This document shows, in pieces, positions 1-6,494 of a DNA stretch of 8,763 nucleotides (position 1 is the first letter of the stretch; every line of letters begins with the position of its first letter). This DNA comes from Polynucleobacter meluiroseus (lineage in GTDB: Bacteria > Bacteroidota > Bacteroidia > Flavobacteriales_D > Crocinitomicaceae). The notes beneath the pieces are model-generated. The model searched no databases. It was given only the letters and a program-made list of their open reading frames with translations, and was not told the origin of the DNA. A program made the translations under genes and the position numbers. Where the stretch lies: the NCBI GenBank assembly GCA_943328715.2, contig CALQBB020000013.1, positions 1-8,763 of the forward strand, read 5' to 3'.

Positions 1-63
1 CATTGCTAGTGGTAAAAAACACAGCAAACAGATGAACATCCATTTCAAAGTCCAGTCTTTCAT
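1..63 (-). CDS. Probable FecCD-type ABC transporter permease, 5' end only
   Basis: An ATG at 63-61 opens a frame that runs to the window edge without a stop. The 21 visible codons begin MKDWTLKWMFICLL and continue with mostly hydrophobic residues, as at the start of a first membrane helix. The ATG overlaps the TGA of the upstream lipoprotein gene (ATGA), the usual sign of translational coupling in an operon. The family call is an inference from position: a substrate-binding lipoprotein of the metal/cobalamin class is normally followed by its FecCD/BtuC permease. The visible residues show a membrane-protein start but do not identify the family. Confidence 0.6.
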   Translation of the reverse strand, partial: MKDWTLKWMFICLLCFLPLAM

Positions 64-1100
64 TTCACTTCTTTGTAAAAATGCAGGTTTTTAGTCGTTT
101 TTCCAGCGGCTATTTGCGCTAAATCTTCCAGTAACCAATCTGGACGTAAGGTACTCATTTCCCAAAACTTATTTCCATCATGCGTGTAACAAAATATCCT
201 TGCCTCCTTAAAAAACGGCATGTATTTCGCTTTCGGATTGACTTGGACGATTTCGTTTTTTGATGAAAATCCTGGATTCAGCCAAATTTTCACATTCGAC
301 CCGTCCTTCATCACTTTCTCCATCGAATAAGCCAAACTTCCTGTTCCTTTGGTTCCATGATAAATGTAATTCAATCCTGAATTCTTAAATAGTTCGGACA
401 TGAAACTTTGTCCGGCCGGTGCATACCAAAAATCACCTGTGACATTTCCAGAGATCATTTCTTTTGAATTCACGTTTTCTTTCTTTGCACGTTCATACGC
501 GCTTTCAATGGATTTAAATAGCTCCACCGCTTCGGGAACCTTCCCACTTAACACGCCAAAAAGCAGCAGCCATTCCGCTCTTCCCAATGCTGTTTGTTCC
601 CTCCAATCAAAGTTTGGGATGCAGTGTATGCCTAATTTTTCCAATCGTTCCTCTTGAGAAAAGGAACCAGAGAAAGCACTGTAAACAACGTATTCAGATT
701 TGGAACGCAGTAATTGATCCACCGACATTGTTTGTTCGTTTTGCAAGGCCACCATGTGCTTTTGCTTGAATCGTTTTTTGACAAGCGGACTATATACATA
801 GCGGATATCCGTAATTGCAGCGATTCTTTTCTCCTCGTTTAATGCCGACAACATGCCGATGTGGGTGGACGACAAAACGGCCAAGTGCTGTGCCGCACTG
901 GTCACATAAAACTGAAAACGTTTTTTCTGATTATCCGGATGTTGAATGCGGATCAAATACCCATTTTTTGTTTTAAAAACACCTAGGTATTTACTATAGC
1001 GACAGATATTGACTCCTGTTGATTTCGTTTGTTGGCTTTGCTTCTCTTGATTCGAACAAGAAGCAAGTATCACCAAAAGAACAACCAAGAAGAACCTCAT
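60..1100 (-). CDS. ABC transporter substrate-binding lipoprotein, iron/heme/cobalamin class
   Basis: This 346-residue protein is probably a surface- or periplasm-facing lipoprotein that binds an iron complex, heme or cobalamin and delivers it to an inner-membrane permease. It starts with a short hydrophobic signal ending in the lipobox LASC, so Cys15 should be lipidated. The body fits the helical-backbone metal-receptor (BtuF/FepB-like) fold. Around residues 68-90 is the usual first-lobe pattern (AQHLAVLSSTHIGMLSALN). In the second lobe, WYAPAGQSFMSELFKNSGLN followed by TGSLAYSMEKV and IWLNPG is the characteristic stretch seen in Bacteroidota members. The substrate cannot be read from sequence. 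The gene starts 3 bp after panB and overlaps the next permease-like frame by 4 bp, so all three are probably cotranscribed. No ATPase gene is visible; it may lie beyond the edge. Confidence 0.82.
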   Translation of the reverse strand: MRFFLVVLLVILASCSNQEKQSQQTKSTGVNICRYSKYLGVFKTKNGYLIRIQHPDNQKKRFQFYVTSAAQHLAVLSSTHIGMLSALNEEKRIAAITDIRYVYSPLVKKRFKQKHMVALQNEQTMSVDQLLRSKSEYVVYSAFSGSFSQEERLEKLGIHCIPNFDWREQTALGRAEWLLLFGVLSGKVPEAVELFKSIESAYERAKKENVNSKEMISGNVTGDFWYAPAGQSFMSELFKNSGLNYIYHGTKGTGSLAYSMEKVMKDGSNVKIWLNPGFSSKNEIVQVNPKAKYMPFFKEARIFCYTHDGNKFWEMSTLRPDWLLEDLAQIAAGKTTKNLHFYKEVK

Positions 1101-1103
1101 CTA

Positions 1104-1919
1104 TTAATATTGTTCAGATTCATTTGGGAAATCGCCAGACTGCACATCCTTGATATACGCTTGAAACGAATTCATCATTTGCTCATGTAAATTATTGTAC
1201 TTGCGTAAAAACCGTGGATTGAATTCGTTATTAATTCCCAACATATCGTGCACAACGAGTACTTGTCCGTCTACACCATTTCCAGCTCCAATCCCAATAA
1301 TAGGAATCGAGACCATTTTTGCCACTTGTGCAGCTAATTGCGCAGGAATTTTTTCCAATACAATCGCAAAACATCCAACTGCCTCTAATGCTTTTGCATC
1401 GTCAATCAGTCGCTGTGCTTCTTCTTCCTCTTTCGCTCGAACGACATATGTTCCGAATTTATAGATGGATTGAGGCGTTAGTCCTAGGTGTCCCATGACT
1501 GGAATTCCAGCAGTTAAAATGCGTCCAATAGATTCGATGATTTCTTGTCCACCTTCCATTTTAACGGCATGTCCACCCGTTTCTTTCATGATTTTAATCG
1601 CACTCGAAAGCGCTTCCTTTGAATTTCCTTGGTAGGAACCAAAAGGCATATCAACGACAACCAAAGAACGTTTCACTGCACGAACAACGGAGGATGCGTG
1701 ATAAATCATTTGATCCAAGGTAATCGGCAAGGTTGTTTCGTGTCCGGCCATGACATTTGATGCAGAATCTCCAACTAAAATCACATCGATTCCAGCTTCA
1801 TCTACAATGCGAGCCATGGAAAAATCATAGGCCGTTAACATGGATATTTTTTGACCAGCATTCTTCATTTCATGAAGCGTATGCGTGGTTACTTTTTTTA
1901 CGTTTGAATGAACTGACAT
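1104..1919 (-). CDS. panB: 3-methyl-2-oxobutanoate hydroxymethyltransferase
   Basis: PanB transfers a hydroxymethyl group from 5,10-methylene-tetrahydrofolate to 2-oxoisovalerate, giving ketopantoate, the first committed step of pantothenate and coenzyme A synthesis in the cytoplasm. Family signatures are complete. Counting from the chosen start, the metal ligands are in VGDS (Asp51), [10 protein letters not shown] (Asp90) and VKMEGG (Glu122), the catalytic Glu is in LEKIP (Glu189), and [14 protein letters not shown] and [16 protein letters not shown] are present. An upstream in-frame ATG at 1958 would add 13 residues. The start at 1919 ([19 protein letters not shown]) is preferred because it matches the usual N-terminus in this phylum and gives 271 residues, a normal length. 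The downstream lipoprotein gene begins 3 bp after the stop. Confidence 0.96.
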   Translation of the reverse strand: MSVHSNVKKVTTHTLHEMKNAGQKISMLTAYDFSMARIVDEAGIDVILVGDSASNVMAGHETTLPITLDQMIYHASSVVRAVKRSLVVVDMPFGSYQGNSKEALSSAIKIMKETGGHAVKMEGGQEIIESIGRILTAGIPVMGHLGLTPQSIYKFGTYVVRAKEEEEAQRLIDDAKALEAVGCFAIVLEKIPAQLAAQVAKMVSIPIIGIGAGNGVDGQVLVVHDMLGINNEFNPRFLRKYNNLHEQMMNSFQAYIKDVQSGDFPNESEQY

Positions 1920-1977
1920 AGTTTCGTTTATCCAGCTGACGGATTCCAATGAAATCAAACAATCAGCGTCATTTGAG

Positions 1978-1994
1978 CAAAATTAAGGCTTAAT
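1978..1994 (-). promoter_or_regulatory. Candidate -7 element and short palindrome upstream of panB
   Basis: On the minus strand, TAATTTTG (1985-1978) matches the Bacteroidota -7 consensus TAnnTTTG exactly and would place transcription start roughly 50 bases before the panB ATG. No TTG lies at the usual -33 distance, so the promoter is weakly supported. The element overlaps a 13-bp near-perfect palindrome, ATTAAG-G-CTTAAT (1982-1994), which could be an operator but is AT-rich enough to arise by chance. panB may therefore be transcribed separately from purC. Confidence 0.35.
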
Positions 1995-2006
1995 CTTTGA
2001 ATGTAC

Positions 2007-2033
2007 TAATTCGCAAATGCGCTGATCGAATTA
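2007..2033 (-). repeat. Inverted repeat at the end of purC
   Basis: TAATTCG (2007-2013) and CGAATTA (2027-2033) form a perfect 7-bp stem with a 13-base interior, and the second arm contains the purC stop codon. No T-run follows in the direction of transcription, so it is not a convincing intrinsic terminator. It could slow decay of the phoH-purC message or be accidental. Confidence 0.35.
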
Positions 2034-2975
2034 CAAGGAATTCAAATACGCATCTACGTTTGATTGAATGCGGTTCGTGATGTCAGAAGTTTCTGATTTC
2101 ACAAATGCATTTCCAGTAATTTTCTCGTAAAGTTCAATGTATCGATCGGTAATTGTCTGAACAAAATCATCCGGCATAAAAGGCATTTGTTGTCCATCTA
2201 GACCTTGGAAATCGTTTTCAATCAACCATTGACGAACGAATTCTTTGGATAATTGCTTTTGTGCTTCACCATTTGCTTGTCTTTCCTCGTATCCATCTTT
2301 GTAAAAGTAACGAGACGAATCTGGCGTATGGATTTCATCAATCAAGATTACTTCGCCATTGCGAATCCCAAATTCGTATTTCGTATCTACTAAAATCAAT
2401 CCACGAGCAGCAGCCATTTCTGTTCCACGTTGAAACAATGCACGCGTATACGCTTCCATTTTTTCATAAATCGCTTGTGGAACAATTCCTTTCGCAAGAA
2501 TATCCTCTCTAGAAATATCTTCATCGTGTCCTTCCTCCGCTTTGGTTGCTGGAGTAATAATTGGTTCAGGAAAACGATCGTTCTCTTTCATTCCTTCTGG
2601 AAGAACCACTCCGCACAATAGGCGTTTTCCTAATTTGTATTCTCGAGCAGAATGTCCAGCAAGGTATCCACGAATCACCATTTCAACACGAACCGGTTCG
2701 CATGCTAGTCCAATTGCGACACTTGGATCGGGAGTTGCTACAAGCCAATTTGGGACAATGTCTCTTGTTGCATCCAAAAACATGGTTGCGACTTGATTCA
2801 ATACCTGTCCCTTGAATGGAATTCCTTTCGGTAAAATATGGTCAAATGCAGAAATGCGATCAGAAGCCACCATGACTAACAAACCATTATCCAAGGTATA
2901 CACATCGCGTACTTTACCATGATAAACATTCGTTTGTCCTTTGAAAGTAAAATTTGACTCTGTTATTGCGTTCAT
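2031..2975 (-). CDS. purC: Phosphoribosylaminoimidazole-succinocarboxamide synthase (SAICAR synthetase)
   Basis: PurC joins CAIR and aspartate with ATP to make SAICAR in de novo purine synthesis, in the cytoplasm. The 314-residue length is that of the longer form seen in Bacteroidota and yeast rather than the roughly 240-residue proteobacterial form. Visible signatures are GKVRDVY (20-26), ASDRISAFD (37-45), [11 protein letters not shown] (97-107), [16 protein letters not shown] (140-155), LVDTKYEFG (195-203) and [13 protein letters not shown] (211-223), which together make up the ATP- and substrate-binding regions. The start overlaps the phoH stop by four bases (ATGA at 2975-2972), so translation is probably coupled to phoH. 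Nothing appears damaged or unusual. Confidence 0.97.
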   Translation of the reverse strand: MNAITESNFTFKGQTNVYHGKVRDVYTLDNGLLVMVASDRISAFDHILPKGIPFKGQVLNQVATMFLDATRDIVPNWLVATPDPSVAIGLACEPVRVEMVIRGYLAGHSAREYKLGKRLLCGVVLPEGMKENDRFPEPIITPATKAEEGHDEDISREDILAKGIVPQAIYEKMEAYTRALFQRGTEMAAARGLILVDTKYEFGIRNGEVILIDEIHTPDSSRYFYKDGYEERQANGEAQKQLSKEFVRQWLIENDFQGLDGQQMPFMPDDFVQTITDRYIELYEKITGNAFVKSETSDITNRIQSNVDAYLNSL

Positions 2976-3961
2976 TCTTTTTTTTCTTTTAGTTCTTTTT
3001 GTGTTTTTGCCTCTATTTCTGCTTTATCGAATGCTTCGATGATTTTCTTTACTAATCGGTGTCTAATGACGTCACTTTGTCCGAGTCTAATCACGCTGAT
3101 TTCATCCACATCCTTTAAAACGTCTAAGGCATAGGATAATCCGGAACGCTGTTTACTTGGTAAATCAACTTGGGACATATCTCCTGTTATAATAAACTTT
3201 GCGGTCATCCCCATGCGCGTCAAAAACATTTTCATCTGCATTTGGGTCGTGTTCTGCGCTTCATCTAAAATGACAAATGCCTTGTCCAATGTACGTCCAC
3301 GCATAAACGCGAGCGGTGCGATTTCAATAACACCAAATTCGATCATGTCCGCTAATTTCTCCGCTGGAATCATGTCTCGCAATGCGTCGTACAATGGCAT
3401 TAAATACGGATCCAGTTTTTCTTTTAAATCCCCTGGAAGAAATCCAAGGTTCTCCCCTGCTTCGACTGCAGGTCTCGTTAGTATGATGCGTTTCACTTCC
3501 TTTGCCTTCAAGGCTCGAACAGCCAAAGCCACTGCGGTGTACGTCTTTCCGGTTCCGGCTGGACCCACAGCAAAAACCATGTCATCTTTATCGACTGCCT
3601 GAACCATTTTCTTTTGATTCACCGTGCGCGCCTTTATTTTTGCTCCGCCGTTTCCATGAACCAAAATCTCTGACCCATCATCGCTGGAAAGTAATTTGGA
3701 ACCGTCATCCAACATCAGATTATCGATGTTGTTTTCCGTTAAATGATTGAATTTATGGTAATGTTGAATCAGTAAATTGAACTTTCGTTCGAATTCATCC
3801 ATTACTTCTTCATCTCCATTTAGGGAAATCATATTTCCACGCGCGGTGATTTTCAACTTCGGAAAGAAGGTTTTGATGTGGCGCAAATTTGCATCGTTAA
3901 CACCAAAGATTTCCGCGGGATTCAATCCGCTAATTTCGATATGTCGATTTCCTATATTCAA
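2972..3961 (-). CDS. phoH: PhoH-family P-loop ATPase
   Basis: This 329-residue cytoplasmic protein has the PhoH architecture: an N-terminal domain of about 75 residues, a short linker, and an ATPase/helicase-like core. The core shows Walker A GPAGTGKT (133-140), [20 protein letters not shown] (163-182), Walker [10 protein letters not shown] (229-237) and [11 protein letters not shown] (258-268). PhoH proteins are linked to RNA metabolism, often with ybeY, but the exact role is unsettled; ybeY is not in this window. The start is TTG at 3961: an in-frame TAA lies three codons upstream and the next in-frame ATG is residue 44, which would cut away half of the conserved N-terminal domain. The C-terminus is Lys/Glu rich. 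It is the first gene of the phoH-purC unit and is divergent from the DUF62 gene. Confidence 0.93.
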   Translation of the reverse strand: MNIGNRHIEISGLNPAEIFGVNDANLRHIKTFFPKLKITARGNMISLNGDEEVMDEFERKFNLLIQHYHKFNHLTENNIDNLMLDDGSKLLSSDDGSEILVHGNGGAKIKARTVNQKKMVQAVDKDDMVFAVGPAGTGKTYTAVALAVRALKAKEVKRIILTRPAVEAGENLGFLPGDLKEKLDPYLMPLYDALRDMIPAEKLADMIEFGVIEIAPLAFMRGRTLDKAFVILDEAQNTTQMQMKMFLTRMGMTAKFIITGDMSQVDLPSKQRSGLSYALDVLKDVDEISVIRLGQSDVIRHRLVKKIIEAFDKAEIEAKTQKELKEKKE

Positions 3962-4052
3962 TTTATTTTAATGTATGTTCAGGGGTGATACTCTAATTTA
4001 GATTACTTTTGGTAAAATTATAAATTTCTGCGGACACTGATTTCTGTTTGAC
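3962..4052. promoter_or_regulatory. Divergent promoter region between phoH and the DUF62 gene
   Basis: This 91-bp spacer must serve both directions. On the plus strand TACTTTTG (4004-4011) is an exact TAnnTTTG -7 element; only a poor -33 match (TTC at 3978-3980) lies upstream. On the minus strand TAATTTTA (4020-4013) matches seven of eight positions except the final G, and directly abuts the plus-strand box. The plus-strand box is framed by TTAC/GTAA (4003-4006, 4012-4015) and more widely by TAATTT/AAATTA (3994-3999, 4015-4020). Back-to-back promoters are plausible, but no operator can be named. Confidence 0.5.
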
Positions 4053-4907
4053 ATGCAAATCGTAACACTTACTTCAGATAATGGACTTCAAGACTACTAC
4101 GTAGCCGCAATTAAGGGTGCCATTTTAAATCAAATGCCCCAAGCATATGTTATCGACATTTCACACAACATTCGTCCGTTTGATGTAGCAAACGCTGCTT
4201 TTCAACTGCGTTGTTGCTATCAAGATTTTCCAAAAGGAACCATTCACATTATCGGAGTAGACGGTGAGCCGGTATTAACTGGTGACAAATTGAGCTTCCC
4301 GACGATCATGTTATTTAAAGGTCAATATTTCATTTCGAACGACAACGGATTCTTCGGTTGCTTTCTAGATGAAGAACATCCGGATGAATTATACCAGTTT
4401 TCAGACATTGTCAACAATCCTGAAATGGTGAAATTCCCAACGAAAAATTGCTTCATTCCACTTGCTAAACGAATTGCCGAAGGAGAATCTATTAGAAGTT
4501 TTGCCAAAGTAACGAATGCTTACAAAAGAGCATTCATGCAAAAACCGGTCATTGAAAACCTCACCATTCGCGGAAATGTTATTCATGTGGATAGCTATGG
4601 GAATTTAATTACCAATATTCGCAAAGCTGATTTTAATCATTTCGGTGATAAAACACCTTTCACCATCAAGTATTTAAACAAAGAATACTACATCGATGAA
4701 ATCAACGAGACGTATAACAATGTAACGATGGGTGAACGTGTTGCACTTTTTAATAGCAGTGAATTGCTTGAAATCGCGATCAATCGTGGCGCAAATGGAA
4801 GTACGGGTGGTGCGAACAAGCTATTTGGAATGAGACAAGGAGATCCGGTGCATGTTGAATTCACACCAAAAGGATCCAAGGAGGACATTGAATCACTTTT
4901 TGATTAA
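4053..4907 (+). CDS. DUF62 / SAM hydroxide adenosyltransferase family protein
   Basis: The 284-residue protein belongs to the DUF62 family, whose characterised members hydrolyse S-adenosylmethionine to adenosine and methionine and which is related to the fluorinase and chlorinase. N-terminal signatures are TLTSDNGLQDYYVAAIKG (5-22), YVIDISHNI (32-40) and HIIGVD (65-70). The C-terminal barrel shows GNVIHVDSYGNLITNI (174-189) and GDPV (263-266). The Asp-Arg-His set reported for the archaeal enzyme is only partly kept: Asp70 is present, but no Arg follows at the usual distance, and Pro129 appears to replace the His of the TFHGRD motif. Activity is therefore uncertain, although Bacteroidota members may share this variation. 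It is divergent from phoH and sits 4 bp before the ABM gene. Confidence 0.9.
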   Translation: MQIVTLTSDNGLQDYYVAAIKGAILNQMPQAYVIDISHNIRPFDVANAAFQLRCCYQDFPKGTIHIIGVDGEPVLTGDKLSFPTIMLFKGQYFISNDNGFFGCFLDEEHPDELYQFSDIVNNPEMVKFPTKNCFIPLAKRIAEGESIRSFAKVTNAYKRAFMQKPVIENLTIRGNVIHVDSYGNLITNIRKADFNHFGDKTPFTIKYLNKEYYIDEINETYNNVTMGERVALFNSSELLEIAINRGANGSTGGANKLFGMRQGDPVHVEFTPKGSKEDIESLFD

Positions 4908-4911
4908 TTTC

Positions 4912-5211
4912 ATGATTACCCGTATCGTTAAGCTAGAATTCCAAGAAGAGTATTTAGAAACCTTTTTAACTCACTTTGAACAAGTGAAATGGTCCGTGTC
5001 CGCATTTCCGGGTTGTCACGGCATGAAATTAATCCAAGACCTTAAAAATCCTTGTGTCATCATGACGTACAGCGTTTGGGAAAATGAAGGAGCACTTGAG
5101 AATTACCGCGTTTCCCCGCTGTTTCAGTCCATTTGGCCAACCATTAAACCATGGTTCTCGGCTAGAGCAGAAGCCTGGAGTTTAATGGAATACTTCGATG
5201 GATTTCAATGA
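4912..5211 (+). CDS. Antibiotic biosynthesis monooxygenase (ABM) fold protein
   Basis: This 99-residue protein has the dimeric alpha/beta-barrel (ABM) pattern: a first strand MITRIVKLEF, a helix, FPGCHGMKLIQD (32-43), NPCVIMTYSVWENEGALENY (46-65), and a final helix/strand with WF...AEAWS. ABM-fold proteins include heme-degrading and quinone monooxygenases and many small proteins of unknown role, so the name gives fold, not function. No heme-binding His or Asn can be assigned with confidence. The start at 4912 is chosen over an upstream ATG at 4852 because the upstream extension would lie inside the DUF62 gene and does not resemble the family. It begins 4 bp after the DUF62 stop and is probably cotranscribed. 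Confidence 0.82.
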   Translation: MITRIVKLEFQEEYLETFLTHFEQVKWSVSAFPGCHGMKLIQDLKNPCVIMTYSVWENEGALENYRVSPLFQSIWPTIKPWFSARAEAWSLMEYFDGFQ

Positions 5212-5230
5212 CTTAAATAGAATGTAAGGC

Positions 5231-5250
5231 AAAAAAAATCACTTTTTTTT
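5231..5250. repeat. A8/T8 inverted repeat before the cold-shock promoter
   Basis: Eight A (5231-5238), the four bases TCAC, then eight T (5243-5250) form a perfect inverted repeat. As RNA it is an A-U-only hairpin ending in U, so it could weakly end the DUF62-ABM message. As DNA, the paired A-tracts could bend the helix just upstream of, and partly overlapping, the -33 box of the cold-shock promoter. Confidence 0.5.
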
Positions 5251-5278
5251 GGATAACCGGTAATTAAGTATACCTTTA
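5249..5278 (+). promoter_or_regulatory. Promoter of the cold-shock gene
   Basis: TTG at 5249-5251 and TACCTTTA at 5271-5278 match the Bacteroidota -33/-7 pattern (TTG, TAnnTTTG) with a 19-bp spacer and one mismatch at the last base. Transcription would begin about 15 bases before the ATG, so there is no long cold-sensing leader like that of Escherichia coli cspA. Confidence 0.55.
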
Positions 5279-5299
5279 CCAAAATTAATTTATTACAAA

Positions 5300-5491
5300 A
5301 TGAGTAGAGGAACAGTAAAGTTCTTTAATGAATCTAAAGGATTTGGATTTATTATCGAAGACGACACGAACAAAGAGTATTTTGTTCATGTAACAGGATT
5401 AATCGACAAAGTCAAAGAAAACGACGAAGTTGAGTACGATTTACAAGAAGGTCGTAAAGGTTTGAATGCAATCAATGTAAAAAAAGCATAG
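5300..5491 (+). CDS. Cold-shock protein, CspA family
   Basis: This 63-residue single-domain protein has an OB fold that binds single-stranded RNA or DNA and acts as an RNA chaperone. The RNP1 motif is KGFGFI (13-18) and RNP2 is YFVHV (27-31). The common KWFN near residue 8 is KFFN here, and the end GRKGLNAINVKKA is typical of the short Bacteroidota form. The length is complete for the family. It has its own promoter upstream and a strong terminator downstream, so it is a single-gene unit. Whether it is induced by cold or made constitutively cannot be told from sequence. Confidence 0.95.
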   Translation: MSRGTVKFFNESKGFGFIIEDDTNKEYFVHVTGLIDKVKENDEVEYDLQEGRKGLNAINVKKA

Positions 5492-5509
5492 TAGTACATT
5501 CTCATCATT

Positions 5510-5539
5510 AAAATCCCGCCTCTCGCGGGATTTTTTTTT
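5510..5539 (+). terminator. Intrinsic terminator of the cold-shock gene
   Basis: ATCCCGC (5513-5519) pairs with GCGGGAT (5525-5531) around a five-base loop; flanking A and T bases extend the stem to ten pairs. A run of nine T (5531-5539) follows. It lies 18 bp after the csp stop codon and separates it from the gld operon. Confidence 0.93.
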
Positions 5540-5575
5540 GAACATTATTTTCCCATCACGCAATTTCAAACTCTG

Positions 5576-5611
5576 TTCATCGTACGGGTAAAATCCTTAT
5601 TTTTGAGGATT
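5576..5611 (+). promoter_or_regulatory. Promoter of the gldF-gldG-DUF4340 operon, with -7 box in an inverted repeat
   Basis: TATTTTTG (5598-5605) matches TAnnTTTG exactly, and TTC at 5576-5578 sits at the right 19-bp distance as a near-consensus -33 element. Transcription would start roughly ten bases before the gldF ATG. The -7 box is exactly the eight-base interior of a perfect 6-bp inverted repeat, AATCCT (5592-5597) and AGGATT (5606-5611), which could be an operator or a hairpin. Confidence 0.55.
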
Positions 5612-5622
5612 GATATGATATT

Positions 5623-6354
5623 ATGCGCGCATTGTTTTTTAAGGAAATTAATAGTTTTCTAAGTTCTGTTATTGGATATGTGTTTATCCTTATTTTTTTG
5701 ATTGCTTCCATTAGTGCACATTGGTTAGTTCCTTCTACGTTCAATCTACTTGATGCAAATGAAGCTGATTTAATTCCATTTTTTTATTTATCTCCTTGGA
5801 TATTTTTCGTTTTAATACCTGCAATTACTATGCGATCGATTGCGGAAGAACGAAGAACGGGTACCATTGAACTACTTTTTACTCGGCCTATCTCCGATTT
5901 TGAAATTATTTTTGCCAAATACCTTGCAGGACTGACACTTTTGGTGATCTCTCTCATACCAACTATTGTTTATGTGATCTCCATTTATTACCTCGGAAAA
6001 CCTGTAGGTAGCATTGATTTAGGAGCAACAGTTACTTCCTACATCGGATTAATTCTACTTGGTTCTGCCTTCGTTTCTATTGGGATTTTTGCCTCAGCAT
6101 TAACAAATAGCCAAATTGTTGCGTTTATTTCAGCAATGTTTTTGTGCTTTATTTTTTATATCGGTTTTTTTATGGTTGGGAATTTCTCTCAGTTCGGCGA
6201 ATTGGATTATTACATCAAATATATAGGTATTGACTTTCACTACGAATCGATTAAAAAAGGAGTTATCGACTCTGGTGACATCATCTATTTCCTTTCCCTC
6301 AATACGCTGTTCTTATTCGCTTCTTTAACAGTGATTAAAACATTGAAAAAATAA
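5623..6354 (+). CDS. gldF: Gliding motility ABC transporter permease GldF
   Basis: GldF is the ABC-2 type permease of the GldA-GldF-GldG transporter, which in Flavobacterium johnsoniae is needed for gliding; its substrate is unknown. The 243-residue protein has about six membrane segments (near 17-36, 52-70, 100-124, 137-160, 164-185 and 219-237). Between the second and third lies the ABC-2 coupling region, MRSIAEERRTGTIELLFTRP (70-89). Length and pattern are normal and no damage is seen. The gldG ATG follows after a single base, so the two are cotranscribed. No GldA-type ATPase is in the window; in F. johnsoniae gldA is also unlinked, so its absence is not surprising. Its partner GldG is interrupted here, which may leave GldF without a working complex. 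Confidence 0.9.
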   Translation: MRALFFKEINSFLSSVIGYVFILIFLIASISAHWLVPSTFNLLDANEADLIPFFYLSPWIFFVLIPAITMRSIAEERRTGTIELLFTRPISDFEIIFAKYLAGLTLLVISLIPTIVYVISIYYLGKPVGSIDLGATVTSYIGLILLGSAFVSIGIFASALTNSQIVAFISAMFLCFIFYIGFFMVGNFSQFGELDYYIKYIGIDFHYESIKKGVIDSGDIIYFLSLNTLFLFASLTVIKTLKK

Positions 6355-6355
6355 C

Positions 6356-6481
6356 ATGAAAAAGAATCTCACAAAAGGACTTTTCAACTGGACCGTGCTC
6401 GCACTTGTTGGTGTAGCGATTGTGCTTGTCAATATTATTGGTTCATTAATCTATTACAAGATAGACATGACCAAGGAGTAA
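6356..6481 (+). CDS. gldG: N-terminal membrane-anchor fragment of GldG (cut off by TAA)
   Basis: The ATG at 6356 opens 41 codons beginning MKKNLTKGLFNWTVLALVG. They hold a signal-anchor helix (about residues 13-34), then a short segment ending in DMTKE before TAA at 6479-6481. This is the expected GldG start: anchor first, then a conserved Asp-x-Thr-Lys motif followed by Arg-Tyr-Ser-Leu. After the TAA the frame reads CGT, TGA, TCC, TTG and stays open to 8149, so this is the true first exon-like part of one broken gene rather than a separate small gene. Its ATG is one base after the gldF stop. If made alone it would be a 41-residue membrane peptide. Confidence 0.85.
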   Translation: MKKNLTKGLFNWTVLALVGVAIVLVNIIGSLIYYKIDMTKE

Positions 6482-6494
6482 CGTTGATCCTTGG
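6471..6494. repeat. Micro-inversion hairpin in gldG: 7-bp inverted repeats around a flipped 10-bp segment
   Basis: CCAAGGA (6471-6477) and TCCTTGG (6488-6494) are perfect inverted repeats around the 10-bp segment GTAACGTTGA (6478-6487), which carries TAA and TGA in the gldG frame. The reverse complement of that segment is TCAACGTTAC. With it in place the codons read AAG GAT CAA CGT TAC TCC TTG, that is Lys-Asp-Gln-Arg-Tyr-Ser-Leu, the motif expected in GldG, and both stops vanish. Because the segment has AACGTT at its centre, the two orientations differ at only four bases (6478, 6479, 6486, 6487). One inversion explains all four. That the other orientation is ancestral is an inference from the protein family. 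Confidence 0.85.

Noticed and set aside
1920..1958. Longer panB start at 1958
   Set aside because: The extra 13 residues do not resemble the family N-terminus; the ATG at 1919 gives the expected beginning and length.
2007..2033. Intrinsic terminator for purC
   Set aside because: The stem is AT-rich with a 13-base interior and no T-run follows it on the minus strand; kept only as an inverted repeat.
3213..3602. 129-codon frame on the plus strand inside phoH
   Set aside because: It lies wholly antisense to a clear phoH and its translation resembles no protein family; it is a frame shadow.
4852..4911. Longer start for the ABM protein
   Set aside because: The extension overlaps the end of the DUF62 gene and is unlike the family; ATG 4912 begins directly at the first conserved strand.
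6479..6487. Recoding of TAA and TGA as sense codons in gldG (for example selenocysteine)
   Set aside because: TAA and TGA end other genes in this window normally (gldF with TAA, ABM and purC's neighbour phoH with TGA), two different stops would both need recoding, and the inversion explanation restores the family motif exactly.
6491..6493. TTG 6491 as the native gldG start
   Set aside because: It would omit the membrane anchor encoded immediately upstream in the same frame and would start within the conserved Tyr-Ser-Leu motif.
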